This document shows positions 7,080 to 15,197 of a DNA stretch of 28,597 nucleotides, piece after piece. Source of the stretch: Chloroflexota bacterium (GTDB lineage: Bacteria; Chloroflexota; Anaerolineae; Caldilineales; Caldilineaceae). The stretch is taken from the NCBI GenBank assembly GCA_003577005.1, contig QEUW01000048.1, positions 1 through 28,597 of the forward strand, read 5' to 3'. The position numbers and the translations under genes were made by a program. Numbering within the stretch: position 1 is the stretch's first letter; each line of letters opens with the position of its first letter. The notes under the pieces are model-generated. The model did not search any database and was not told where the DNA came from. It worked only from the letters and a program-made list of their open reading frames with translations.

Positions 7080-8477
7080 TTATAGCTGGCGGGTGGCGAC
7101 GATGCGTGATGCCTTGCCCGTCGCGCCACGCACGATCTCATCTTGCCATTCTATTGTGATCGGGGGTGGCAGCGCGCCTTGCCGTTCGAGCGCGCTACGC
7201 ACCATAGCAATCAGCGCCGGCTCGTCGATTACACCTGGCGTACCGCTGAGGCACAGACGAAGCTGCTCACCTTCCTGCACCACCTGCCACCCCTGCACTG
7301 GCGTCGCATCCAGAATACGGTAAAAGACCATGGGATGCGTGGCGACTGTCCCGCTATCTTGACCGGGAAAGCGCAACACCTCCTCCAGGCGCCCCTGGAT
7401 GTTCTCGATCAATGCAAAGGCGCAGCCACACGGGCAGGGCGTGGTGGCGAGCCGCACACTGTCGCTCAATTCGTAGCGGATCAACGGCAGGGTGTAATTG
7501 AAGAGCACCGTCAGCAGCACCTTCTCGCCGTAGACACCGGATGGAACTGGACGGTTCTGCCGGTCAACCACTTCAAAGATCACCAGATCTTCGAAGAGAT
7601 GCAGCCCGCAGTGGGAGGTGCATTCCACGGCAAAGGTGCCGCCTTCGCTGGCACCATACTGGTTGAATACGGTCCCCGTACCCCAAACTGTCTCGATGCG
7701 CTGGCGCAGTTGAGGAGTCAAGACCTCGGCGGAACTGACGATGCGCGCTGGCGCGATCCGCAATCGCCCGGCCCGTTGTTCCTCGGCCAGGATGCCCGCC
7801 ATGGATGCGTAGGTCGCCAGTACTGCCGGTTGCCACCGATTGAGTTGCTCGACAATCGACTCGAGCGGCTCGCCCACATCCACCCGCAGCATGGGCAGCC
7901 ACGAACTGCGGACCGTCGAGCCGATCAGCGCCGAGATGTGCCAGGCTGTCGTGGAAGCCACCACTGCCAGCTTGGGCCGCTGGATCATCCCCGCCAAAGA
8001 GCCAATATGCCGCTCATAACGGGTGAAGGAGGCCAGTACCGTGGCCCATTCGTGGGAATTGTAAAGGATCGGGCTAGAGTTTCCGGTTGTGCCGGAGGTA
8101 GCCGTCACGACGTAGCGACCCAGGAGCGGTTGTGGGCCACGTCCGCTGCGAATATGTTCGGTGACCAGTTCGCGGCGCACGGCGCGGTCCGTCACGATCT
8201 CGTCGAAGAAGTCGTGCAACAGCGTTTTGGTCAGTACGGGGAGATCCTGTAGCGGGTGGTGAGCAAGGCCCCGGTGAAACCGCTGATAAAAGGGGGAATG
8301 CGCATACGCGTACGAACGCAGCCGTTGTAGTGCCTGTGTTTGATACGCATCAACCTGCTGGCGTGACCACTGTTCCTGGCCACGTAGCCGGCGCAGCGCC
8401 AACAACATACCGGCAATGTTGCGATAGGTCGCCAGGCGCCCGGTTCCCAAGGTGGCCATCTTGACTTGCGCGTTCAT
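7080..8477 (-). CDS. Phenylacetate-CoA ligase (PaaK)-like adenylate-forming enzyme
   Basis: A 465-residue adenylating enzyme of the PaaK / coenzyme F390 synthetase group, which activates a carboxylate with ATP, usually for transfer to CoA. Visible are the phosphate loop TSGTTGNSSP (127-136), the adenine motif NQYGASEGG (272-280), PLIRYELSD (331-339) and a C-terminal GATGK near residue 455. Cys286, Cys290, Cys348, Cys350 and Cys352 match the zinc-site cysteines seen in many PaaK-like proteins. Substrate is unknown; capsule-type CapK relatives show that the fold also serves polymer or peptide pathways. It faces the reductase with only 5 bases between the stops, so it belongs to the block by position but is transcribed separately. 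No clear Shine-Dalgarno precedes ATG 8477, and ATG 8459 is an alternative. Confidence 0.88.
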   Translation of the reverse strand: MNAQVKMATLGTGRLATYRNIAGMLLALRRLRGQEQWSRQQVDAYQTQALQRLRSYAYAHSPFYQRFHRGLAHHPLQDLPVLTKTLLHDFFDEIVTDRAVRRELVTEHIRSGRGPQPLLGRYVVTATSGTTGNSSPILYNSHEWATVLASFTRYERHIGSLAGMIQRPKLAVVASTTAWHISALIGSTVRSSWLPMLRVDVGEPLESIVEQLNRWQPAVLATYASMAGILAEEQRAGRLRIAPARIVSSAEVLTPQLRQRIETVWGTGTVFNQYGASEGGTFAVECTSHCGLHLFEDLVIFEVVDRQNRPVPSGVYGEKVLLTVLFNYTLPLIRYELSDSVRLATTPCPCGCAFALIENIQGRLEEVLRFPGQDSGTVATHPMVFYRILDATPVQGWQVVQEGEQLRLCLSGTPGVIDEPALIAMVRSALERQGALPPPITIEWQDEIVRGATGKASRIVATRQL

Positions 8478-8554
8478 ATTCGCTATGATATGCCGGAATC
8501 AAAAACAGCGCAACCTGAGCTTTTTGAGAAGCTCACCCTCGTCTGATTCTGTTG

Positions 8555-8633
8555 TCTTGTTCACAACTGCGTTCGGTCAAGTAGACCGATTGCCATGTCC
8601 CAGTCCATTGATGCTCCCCGTAAGTGAACAAGA
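8555..8633. promoter_or_regulatory. Inverted repeat in divergent intergenic region
   Basis: Perfect 10-base arms TCTTGTTCAC (8555-8564) and GTGAACAAGA (8624-8633) are separated by 59 bases, between the divergent ligase and secreted-protein genes. The placement suits paired operator half-sites, but this is a single observation and could be chance. Confidence 0.3.
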
Positions 8634-8704
8634 TCAACTCTTCACCCATTACGTTGCTCGACCTGTCCCGATTGCACGTGGAAGTTGCTAGAAAGGAGAA
8701 AGTC

Positions 8705-9430
8705 ATGCTACGTCTGGTTCGTCCTTCTCTGTTCGTCGCGTTGGGTCTGGCCGTCATCTTGACCGCCGTGCTGATGAGTGGCATGTGGCAGAGTTCGTCC
8801 GCTGCTCCGTCCGCAGCTATCGCGGCGGAGGTCGGCGTTGCACCGGTCGGCCGGAATGCCGTAGAATTTGTCGGCATTGTCGATCAGGATGGCCTCAACT
8901 TTTCCTACTATGGATACCTGACTTACATCGCCGGCATCACCGACACGCTGCTCTTCACCGACCCGATCTCGCGCACCGAGGCGACGGCGCGCTTTACTTT
9001 TTATGGCGCAGCCAATATGACGGGGCGCGCCATCGTTGACAACCTCTTCAACCTCAACGCCTCGGGGGTTATCACCTACTATTTCGATGAAACTCAAGGG
9101 GCAGACTTCGATGATCCATCGTCGTTTACGCGCGGCATCGCCATTGCCAGTGCTACAACGCGCTTCCAGAATGTGCTTGTTGTCATCTCGCCAGATAGGG
9201 GCATTGCGAATGGTGTGGCTGAATTGACGCAGACCTCGACCACGCCCTTTGAACTGGCTGGGCAAAGCCACCAACTGGGGCGCAACCTGATGCAGCAGCG
9301 GTTCACCTATAGCGGCTTTGGCACACGGTTGGAACCGACCATCCCACGCGCCGAGATCGTCATCGCCGCCAATGGGGAGGTCACTGGCCTACCCTCCTTG
9401 CTGCCCTTGATAGAGGCTGGAGCCCCCTAG
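8705..9430 (+). CDS. Secreted protein of unknown function
   Basis: A 241-residue protein with a clear Sec signal: MLRLVRPS, a long hydrophobic stretch (FVALGLAVILTAVLM), then an Ala/Ser-rich cleavage region around SSSAAPSAA. The mature part is beta-rich, with alternating aromatic and small residues (YYGYLTYIAG, ARFTFYGAANMTG), and has no cysteines. I recognise no family. ATG 8705 is preferred over the in-frame upstream GTG 8624 because AAAGGAG (8692-8698) precedes it and the signal peptide then begins at residue 1. It is followed by a strong terminator at 9477, so it is probably monocistronic. Export to the envelope or surface is inferred. Confidence 0.8.
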   Translation: MLRLVRPSLFVALGLAVILTAVLMSGMWQSSSAAPSAAIAAEVGVAPVGRNAVEFVGIVDQDGLNFSYYGYLTYIAGITDTLLFTDPISRTEATARFTFYGAANMTGRAIVDNLFNLNASGVITYYFDETQGADFDDPSSFTRGIAIASATTRFQNVLVVISPDRGIANGVAELTQTSTTPFELAGQSHQLGRNLMQQRFTYSGFGTRLEPTIPRAEIVIAANGEVTGLPSLLPLIEAGAP

Positions 9431-9476
9431 GGTTCGCCGCAGCAAGTCCAGGCCAAATCAACAGGGCCTCGGCTAC

Positions 9477-9514
9477 AACGTCCCCGGTGGTTCCAGAACT
9501 GCCGGGGACGTTTT
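9477..9514 (+). terminator. Rho-independent terminator after the secreted-protein gene
   Basis: An 11-base-pair GC-rich stem (AACGTCCCCGG at 9477-9487 with its complement at 9502-9512) encloses a 14-base loop and ends in TTTT (9511-9514). It sits 46 bases after the stop codon. The remaining bases up to 9626 hold nothing else I can identify. Confidence 0.85.
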
Positions 9515-9626
9515 GCACCTGGTCCGGGTTTGCCGGATGCAGCTCCCGCAGGTACGGAGAAACGTTGGCGCGCTATGCCCACTCGCATGGAATACACCGG
9601 CATACCGCTGAGTAGGTCTACTGCTG

Positions 9627-10415
9627 TCACTCGCCAGCGCCGAGCAGATCCTGCCCCATGCGAAAGTTTCCCGCCATCAGCCCGCCATCTACAACCAGAG
9701 TCGCACCGGTGATCCAGGCAGCGTCGTCCGAAGCTAGAAAGAGGGCCGCTTTTGCCACATCTTCGGGCAAACCCACACGCCCCAATGGATACCAGCGCGC
9801 CAACTTGTCGAAGATAGCTGGGTCCTTCTGCCGGATTGGTTCCCAGATCGGCGTCTGGATGGTGCCCGGGCAAATGACATTGGCGCGTACACCATAGCGA
9901 CCATATTTGACGGCCATATTTTTGGTCAGGTTGATCACACCGGCTTTGGCGGCGCTGTACGCTTCTTCGCCCAAACCGGTAAGGCCGTTCACTGATGAGA
10001 TATTGACGATAGCTCCCGAGCGCCGGGCAATCATTCCCGGTAAAAGCGTCTTGGCGCAGAGAAAGACGCTCTTGAGCACAATCGCCAGGTTGCGATCCCA
10101 TGTCCCCTCCTCCAGGGTTAGGATGTCATCCCCTTCGGCGATGGCGGCATTATTGACCAGGATGTCGACCTTCCCGTACACCTCTGCGGCGCGGGCACCC
10201 ATCGCGGCTACCGCTGTGGCGTCGGCCACGTCTACCGGTATAGCCAGTGCGATACCGCCGGCCGCTTCGATCATCTGCACCGTGGCTTGGGCGCGTGCAT
10301 CGTCGCGGTCGGCGACCACAACCCGAGCACCTTCACGGGCAAAGCGCCCGGCAATCGCCTGGCCGATCCCCGAACCCCCACCCGTCACCAAAGCCACCCG
10401 ATCCTGAAGTCGCAT
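9627..10415 (-). CDS. Short-chain dehydrogenase/reductase
   Basis: A classical SDR of 262 residues using NAD(P)H. The cofactor loop TGGGSGIG is at 11-18, NNA at 88-90, the catalytic Ser at 140 or 141, and Tyr153 and Lys157 lie in AYSAAKAG. ICPGTIQTP follows, with the C-terminal GATLVVDGG typical of the FabG/glucose-1-dehydrogenase style. The substrate (sugar, hydroxyacid or acyl chain) cannot be told. The ATG at 10415 is chosen because AAGGAAA precedes it and the Rossmann fold starts immediately; an in-frame upstream ATG at 10475 would add an unconserved 20-residue tail. It is co-directional with, and 131 bases downstream of, the methyltransferase gene; a shared transcript is possible. Confidence 0.92.
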   Translation of the reverse strand: MRLQDRVALVTGGGSGIGQAIAGRFAREGARVVVADRDDARAQATVQMIEAAGGIALAIPVDVADATAVAAMGARAAEVYGKVDILVNNAAIAEGDDILTLEEGTWDRNLAIVLKSVFLCAKTLLPGMIARRSGAIVNISSVNGLTGLGEEAYSAAKAGVINLTKNMAVKYGRYGVRANVICPGTIQTPIWEPIRQKDPAIFDKLARWYPLGRVGLPEDVAKAALFLASDDAAWITGATLVVDGGLMAGNFRMGQDLLGAGE

Positions 10416-10546
10416 ACGATTTTCCTTGGTTCCCCTCTTGATATCTGAGTTGGACCAGCCAAAACCAAAGTCCATTCGGCGAGGGCATAGAGGCTGGTCT
10501 CCGTGGTCTCTGCGTCTTCTCTACGCCCCTTCTGTGAACGTTTTGT

Positions 10547-11443
10547 TCAAACACGCTCTGTGCGGCTCCGCAGGAGGGTCAACTTGAATTCGTGCTTGTA
10601 GTAGTCATCCTGCGGCTGGAGCCAGTGATGCCGGGCAATGGCGCGGCTGCATGAACCATAGGCAGCAACCGTGATGGGATGGCGGCTGGCAATCACGCGC
10701 AGCCGGTCGAGCACCGTCTCGAGCACTGCACCTGTAAACGGTGTAAAGAGAAAAAAGAATGTGCCGTCGTTGAGATCGGCCAGCCGTACATCCGCATTGA
10801 CGAATGTAACACCCTCCACTTGCAATTCGGCGGCGCGTTGCCGGGCGTAGCGACTGTACGCAGGTTCGATCTCCACACCCGTTGCCGCCACACCTGTTAA
10901 GAGATGGACGAGAAAGACCACCTGGCCCAGACCAGAGCCCAGATCATAGAAATGGTCATTCTCTCCCAAACTGGCCCGGTCGACCAATTCCAGGATGGCG
11001 GGGGCCGGCGTCCGCTCCAGATGGACCATTTCAGGCATGCGCACTCCCTCTTCGGGCGGGATCGGCTCGCTTTCCAGGACCCCGCGCACAAGCACATCCA
11101 ACCCATCAGGGGCTAGATGGGGCTGTCCAGGGTGACCCGCACGGTAAGACGTGCAGCGCTCCAACTCCTGCCGAAGTGTCGCCCCACGCCACAGACCGGC
11201 CCGAATTTGGCGACGCGCTTCAGAAAAGAACGCCTCGTTGATACGCAGGCATCCCTGCTCCAACCTGGCTGTCTCCTGATGAAGCGCTGCGATCTCGGGA
11301 TCGTGGCAGCGTGCACGGGCCAGTTGGCGCACAAAGGCCGCGAATGCCACTGCCTGCGCACGCCGTTGGAAGTTGGCCGCCTCCCAGAGCGCTGGATCAG
11401 AAAGAAAGTGGAGATATTCGGCCTGCAACTGACTAACGTTCAT
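10547..11443 (-). CDS. Class I SAM-dependent methyltransferase
   Basis: A 298-residue protein with an N-terminal helical region (1-150) and a C-terminal Rossmann methyltransferase domain. Motif I is FYDLGSGLGQ (165-174), the acidic end of strand 2 is GVEIEP (189-194), and motif II/III is FVNADVRLAD near 215. LFTPFTGAVLETVL near 233 occupies the motif IV position. The arrangement recalls DOT1-like bacterial methyltransferases, whose substrates are mostly unknown. No membrane segment is visible. The ATG at 11443 lies 21 bases before a 15-base tandem repeat, so its promoter region overlaps those repeats. Confidence 0.82.
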   Translation of the reverse strand: MNVSQLQAEYLHFLSDPALWEAANFQRRAQAVAFAAFVRQLARARCHDPEIAALHQETARLEQGCLRINEAFFSEARRQIRAGLWRGATLRQELERCTSYRAGHPGQPHLAPDGLDVLVRGVLESEPIPPEEGVRMPEMVHLERTPAPAILELVDRASLGENDHFYDLGSGLGQVVFLVHLLTGVAATGVEIEPAYSRYARQRAAELQVEGVTFVNADVRLADLNDGTFFFLFTPFTGAVLETVLDRLRVIASRHPITVAAYGSCSRAIARHHWLQPQDDYYKHEFKLTLLRSRTERV

Positions 11444-11464
11444 GAGACCACCGGCGCGCCCCGT

Positions 11465-11509
11465 CTCTAAACAAATTGGCTCTAAACAAATTGGCTCTAA
11501 ACAAATTGG
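11465..11509. repeat. Three perfect 15-base tandem repeats
   Basis: CTCTAAACAAATTGG occurs three times head-to-tail with no mismatch. It lies just upstream of the methyltransferase start in a locally AT-rich stretch that ends at the transposase remnant. The rest of 11510-11729 holds only a 9-base inverted repeat (CATTACAGC at 11645-11653, complement at 11691-11699) and the transposase ribosome-binding site. Confidence 0.9.
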
Positions 11510-11729
11510 AGGTCACCGCCTACAACAATTCAAGTATAGAGGATCAGCGAACTTGGTGCAAAGCGACCTCTCTTCAGCTATTTGTTCTAGAGATCGATGA
11601 TGAAAAGACCAACAAATGGAGCATAAAAGATCGCTCATTTGACGCATTACAGCGGGCGGATTTCCCGGTAAAGTAAATCTACCGATGCGGGCTGTAATGA
11701 AGCTCTTTTCACAGACTAGAGGAGGATGT

Positions 11730-12158
11730 ATGGACAGGTTTCATGAACGCCAATTCAAGGGAGGGACACACGAGAACGGGCGCGAAGCGCGCCGGTTTCG
11801 GGCGTTAGCGTTGAAAGAGAGAGGTTGGACACAAGCTAGAATAGCCGAAGAACTCGGCGTCACCCCAGGTGCGGTCAGCCAATGGCTAAAACGAGCCCGT
11901 GAAGAAGGGCGTGAGGCGCTCTTGACCCGCAAAGGTGGTGGCCCCAAGCCACGCCTGCAAGAGGAGCAAATCCGACGGTTGCCAGAACTGCTGGCGCGTG
12001 GGCCCCAGGCGTACGGTTTCCGTGGCAATAGTTGGACTCGCTCGCGGATCATCGCGGTTATCCACCAGGTCTATGGTGTCCACTTTAGCCACGGTCACAT
12101 TGGGCGGATCATGCGCCGGGGTGGCATTCGCCTACGCGCATCGATGCACCAGCACTGA
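11730..12158 (+). pseudogene. Truncated IS630-family transposase
   Basis: A 142-residue reading frame with the N-terminal DNA-binding half of an IS630-type transposase. A first helix-turn-helix is seen in WTQARIAEELGVTPGAVSQWL, then a Lys/Gly/Pro-rich linker, then a winged-helix part ending FSHGHIGRIMRR. Full-length relatives are roughly 340 residues with a DDE catalytic domain; that domain is absent and the frame ends in unrelated GIRLRASMHQH. AGAGGAGGA lies just before the ATG. The element is therefore a non-autonomous remnant that abuts the yihY-like gene 13 bases on. A mobile-element scar at this boundary suggests past rearrangement between the methyltransferase and stress blocks. Confidence 0.82.
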
Positions 12159-12171
12159 TACAGGTTCGGGG

Positions 12172-13014
12172 CTATGCCTCGGCTGCCTGAAGGGTTTGGC
12201 CGGTACGCTGCCGTACATAGACCTGGGTAAATTCGGCTCCAAAGAAAAGGATTTGAGCTGAATAGTAGACCCAGATCAAGAATACGGCAAACGAGCCGGC
12301 CGCCCCATAGGCCGATCCCGCATTACTCAAGTAAAAGCTCAGTGCAAACTGGCCGACCGTAAAGAGCACCGCAGTGACCGCTGCGCCAAGCCAGACGTGG
12401 CGCCAGCTAATGTCTATATCAGGCAAAATCTTGAATATTGCGGCAATGAGTATCGTTATAACGACAAGCGAAATGACCAAATTGAGGATTGGCCAGAGCC
12501 AATCCACCCGCGGCAGCCAGGCCACCGTCGTACCGCTCAGCGTCGTCAGGACTGAACTCAAAATGAGGTTGGCCAACAGGAGTACGGCGATTCCGAGCAC
12601 CATTGTAAAGGCCCAAAAACGTTTTTTGATGGTAGCCCAGATCCCAGCACCGGGTTCTGGCTCGACATCCCAAATTTTGTTGAGAGAATATTGGAGTTGG
12701 CTAAAGAGATTGGTCGAACCCCAGAGCAGGAGCAGAAAGCTCAAGATGCCCGCTACGCTAGCCAGTTCTGGCTGGCTGGCGTTTGCTAGGACTGTCTCTA
12801 CAAATTGCGCCGCCTCGGTACTCACTACACTCTCGATCTGAGCCACCAGTTCGGCGCGGGCTGTCTGCCGGCCATAGAATATGCCGACAAGGACAACGAC
12901 CAGTACAAGCAACGGCGCAAGCGAGACGACTGCATAGTAGGAAAGGGCAGCCGCCAACTGCGATACGTGATCTTCTTGCCATTCCTTTATGATTCCCTTG
13001 AGTAGTTGCCACAT
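12172..13014 (-). CDS. YihY/virulence factor BrkB family membrane protein
   Basis: An integral membrane protein of 280 residues with about six hydrophobic helices and the family signatures SQLAAALSYYAVVSLAPLL near the N-terminus, LLWGSTNLFSQLQYSLN in the middle, and IWVYYSAQILFFGAEFTQVY at the C-terminus. The family was once annotated as ribonuclease BN but is now regarded as an inner-membrane protein of unknown transport or envelope function. ATG 13014 is preferred because GAGGAGAG precedes it and the family alignment begins there; the frame extends upstream to 13125 without support. It is a close paralogue of the C-terminal half of the gene at 15555, with which it shares MWQ(L/I)LK at its first residues. 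Confidence 0.9.
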   Translation of the reverse strand: MWQLLKGIIKEWQEDHVSQLAAALSYYAVVSLAPLLVLVVVLVGIFYGRQTARAELVAQIESVVSTEAAQFVETVLANASQPELASVAGILSFLLLLWGSTNLFSQLQYSLNKIWDVEPEPGAGIWATIKKRFWAFTMVLGIAVLLLANLILSSVLTTLSGTTVAWLPRVDWLWPILNLVISLVVITILIAAIFKILPDIDISWRHVWLGAAVTAVLFTVGQFALSFYLSNAGSAYGAAGSFAVFLIWVYYSAQILFFGAEFTQVYVRQRTGQTLQAAEA

Positions 13015-13081
13015 GGTTCTCTCCTCGAACCGCTTATAGCGGCCAATAATCTTCCCGGTCGGGCAAGGACCGTGCTTTACC

Positions 13082-13133
13082 AAGAACGGATGAGGAGTGC
13101 GCCTTCTTTTGTGCGCACTCCTCATCCGTTCTT
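13082..13133 (-). terminator. Very long perfect hairpin, probable terminator
   Basis: Perfect 21-base arms (13082-13102 and 13113-13133) enclose a 10-base loop. The hairpin lies 58 bases after the stop of the co-directional stress gene and 68 bases before the yihY-like start. The distal end of the minus-strand stem is T-rich (GTTCTT) but no true T-tract follows, so it may terminate, stabilise or process the RNA. Confidence 0.6.
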
Positions 13134-13190
13134 ATGTTGACTCACAAAGTGGAACAGCAGGAGAAGTAGATCCTGCTGTTGCCGAGGCTA

Positions 13191-14459
13191 CTAACTGACA
13201 GCGTCTTTTGTCCGTTCCCAGCCATGACGCACGGCATCCTTGAAGTTTTCCCACGGGCTGTCCTTGTGGCGCTGATTCCAGTAGCGACGAGCTTCGGGCT
13301 CGATTGCTGCCCAGTCGCGGCCGGCATAGCGATCTTCAGAGGCCAGGCTATAGCCGTAACGATAAGCAGGTTCATACTGCTCGTAAGCGAAACCACTGTT
13401 AGCGTAATGTGTCTGGTAGTGGTTGCGGAAGGTATCCTGGTAGGCACCAAAGTCGCTGCCGCTTATCGGCTCTACATCGACTTCGGTACGGCGAGCGGTG
13501 TCCCGGATGGTTTCCGTGCGGTCACGGCTGTCTTTCTTGATGACCACTTCTTCCACCACTCGCGGCTGCTTTTCTACCACCGCCTCCTCGCGCACGGCAT
13601 CCACTTCAAAGGTTTCTTCTTTGAAGGCAGTGCGGTCGGCAGTTGTGGCAGTGCGGTTGGCCGGGCGTCGCTCCACCTGCACATCTTCCTGGCGCAGACG
13701 AACCTGTTCTTCTACCGGCTCTTCAACCACACGCGTATGCACCCGCACACCACTTTGTACCTGCTGCTTGCCGATGCGGACATCTTCTTCGACCACGTCC
13801 ACTTCGATCTCGCCGTCGGCGCCGGTGCGGCTGGTTCTTGTTTCATCCGCAAAGCTGGCCTGTTCACGACCTCGGTCACTCAACATATCCTCTGACGCAC
13901 GGGTACGCCAACTTTCATCGGCACCTTCGCCGATCCCAGTCCAGCCACTCTGGCGCCACGAAGCGACGCGTTCATCGATGTCCACCGGGTTGTAGCGATC
14001 CATGATGCGCACGACATTGTCCGCCTGAGCGTCTGGCACCTGCGCAGTGACAAGCATGCTCCCTCGCCGGACCCCTTCCGCATAGTAACCGGCGTGTTCT
14101 TCAGGGATGCCGGCGTCAATCAACGCGCCAACCAAACCACCCGCCGCGGCGCCCACGCTGGCACCAACCAGCCCGGCAACAAGCGGGCCAGCAGCAATGA
14201 CCGGGCCGATCCCGGGGATCGTCGCTGCGCCCAGGCTGAGCAGCGCACCGCCGACTCCGCCGACCGCAGCACCGGTAGCTGCGCCACCCGCGGTCGCCCC
14301 CCAATCGCTATCAGCATCTTCAAGGGTCGAACGATAGTTCCCCTCACGGTCACCGGCAACCACGCTAATCTGGTCGCGATCGATGCCGGCTTCGACAAGT
14401 GCCTGCACAGCGCGCTGTGCGTCGGTCAAGTCATCATACAAACCAACGACTGTTTTCAC
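13191..14459 (-). CDS. Stress protein: general-stress-17M-like N-terminus plus DUF2382 (YsnF/AvaK)
   Basis: A 422-residue modular protein. Residues 1-45 (KTVVGLYDDLTDAQRAVQAL) match the YflT/general stress protein 17M type. Residues 55-125 form a Gly/Ala-rich amphipathic stretch like glycine-zipper proteins. Residues about 215-330 form a highly charged DUF2382 domain with repeated VxxEDVRI, VVEEPVEEQVRLRQEDV and EEVVIKK strands. The tail (345-422) is aromatic-rich, with YQTHYANSG-like motifs and a final amphipathic helix. Such proteins accumulate under osmotic or general stress; their molecular activity is unknown. GTG 14459 follows AAAGGAG by 8 bases, and a palindrome overlaps that site. It lies 72 bases downstream of the second DUF2382 gene, probably in one operon. 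Confidence 0.88.
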   Translation of the reverse strand: MKTVVGLYDDLTDAQRAVQALVEAGIDRDQISVVAGDREGNYRSTLEDADSDWGATAGGAATGAAVGGVGGALLSLGAATIPGIGPVIAAGPLVAGLVGASVGAAAGGLVGALIDAGIPEEHAGYYAEGVRRGSMLVTAQVPDAQADNVVRIMDRYNPVDIDERVASWRQSGWTGIGEGADESWRTRASEDMLSDRGREQASFADETRTSRTGADGEIEVDVVEEDVRIGKQQVQSGVRVHTRVVEEPVEEQVRLRQEDVQVERRPANRTATTADRTAFKEETFEVDAVREEAVVEKQPRVVEEVVIKKDSRDRTETIRDTARRTEVDVEPISGSDFGAYQDTFRNHYQTHYANSGFAYEQYEPAYRYGYSLASEDRYAGRDWAAIEPEARRYWNQRHKDSPWENFKDAVRHGWERTKDAVS

Positions 14460-14472
14460 AATACACTCTCCT

Positions 14473-14494
14473 TTCGATAGCTACTGCTATCGAA
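14473..14494. promoter_or_regulatory. 22-base palindrome overlapping a ribosome-binding site
   Basis: TTCGATAGC and its complement flank a 4-base loop. On the minus strand the hairpin ends inside the AAAGGAG of the GTG at 14459, overlapping its first bases. It could act as an operator or as an RNA hairpin controlling ribosome access; both are inference. Confidence 0.5.
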
Positions 14495-14531
14495 CCTACT
14501 TACTGGTACTATCCGGCGCAGCCAGCGACCT

Positions 14532-15146
14532 TCACGATTTGGCTTCTGCCGTCGCCGGCTCGATAACTACATCCTCACGGCGCAGTGTTACCTGCTCGGA
14601 GTGCTGGGTGTTGACTAACTTTTTGCTGATGTGGATCTCTTCACGCACGATGAGTTGTTTTTGTACCGCCAAGACCTCTTCAACCAGCGGAATGATCATC
14701 ACATCTCCCTCGTAGCGAACTGGAGGACTTTCCCCTACCGGGCGGTTGACTACCACCCGTTTCACTTCGACCTCTTCAGCCCGTAGCGACACATCGACTG
14801 TTTCCACCTTCTCGTGGACCTGCTTCGAGATACGCACCGTATTGTCTTTGACCAGACGCTTCTGAACATCTAGCTCTTCGGCAATGACTGGAATCATCTG
14901 TTCAGCTTCGTCATCCGCCTGTGCAGCCAGTTCGGTCAGGCTAAGTGGAAGGGAGTAAGTGCCATTCGGGTGGGAGACAAGTAGAGCAGCCGGCACAATA
15001 ACCTGACGCCCACCAGAAAAGGTCACCAGTACTTGCGGATTCTCTCCTTTGGTCTTGGGTAATGAGACAGCGGTGCCTTTTAGCCCTGTGCTATCGGTGA
15101 CAGGTACAGGTTTATCAGGATTCATCGGCTCTGGGTTTGCTTTCAT
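14532..15146 (-). CDS. DUF2382 (YsnF/AvaK) domain protein
   Basis: A 204-residue charged cytoplasmic protein. Residues 1-70 resemble a PRC-barrel-like lead-in (GTAVSLPKTKGENPQVLVTFSGGRQVIVP). Residues about 80-195 are a DUF2382 domain with two related halves, MIPVIAEELDVQKRLVKDNTV and MIIPLVEEVLAVQKQLIVREE, each continuing into charged beta strands. It shares the DUF2382 module with the gene downstream. ATG 15146 is preferred over 15167 because the predicted transcription start (about 15162) lies downstream of 15167 and GGTGG precedes 15146. The role is stress-related by family association only. Confidence 0.82.
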   Translation of the reverse strand: MKANPEPMNPDKPVPVTDSTGLKGTAVSLPKTKGENPQVLVTFSGGRQVIVPAALLVSHPNGTYSLPLSLTELAAQADDEAEQMIPVIAEELDVQKRLVKDNTVRISKQVHEKVETVDVSLRAEEVEVKRVVVNRPVGESPPVRYEGDVMIIPLVEEVLAVQKQLIVREEIHISKKLVNTQHSEQVTLRREDVVIEPATAEAKS

Positions 15147-15168
15147 TTGACCACCCATTCGTTGCAAT

Positions 15169-15197
15169 AGTTAACAAGGAAACGACAGACGGTGCAA
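15169..15197 (-). promoter_or_regulatory. Candidate promoter of the DUF2382 operon
   Basis: On the minus strand TTGCAC (15197-15192) and TTAACT (15174-15169) are separated by 17 bases. The -35 box is reasonable and the -10 box weak. Confidence 0.35.

Noticed and set aside
7143..8252. Open frame of 369 codons on the plus strand
   Set aside because: It is antisense to the PaaK-like ligase, which has all family motifs. The long open frame reflects codon bias; no recognisable domain or good start site.
11476..11676. 66-codon frame reading through the 15-base repeats
   Set aside because: It needs a TTG start inside the repeat, has no ribosome-binding site and no recognisable sequence; more likely non-coding.
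13179..13895. 238-codon plus-strand frame
   Set aside because: Antisense to the DUF2382 stress protein, which has clear domain structure and a ribosome-binding site.
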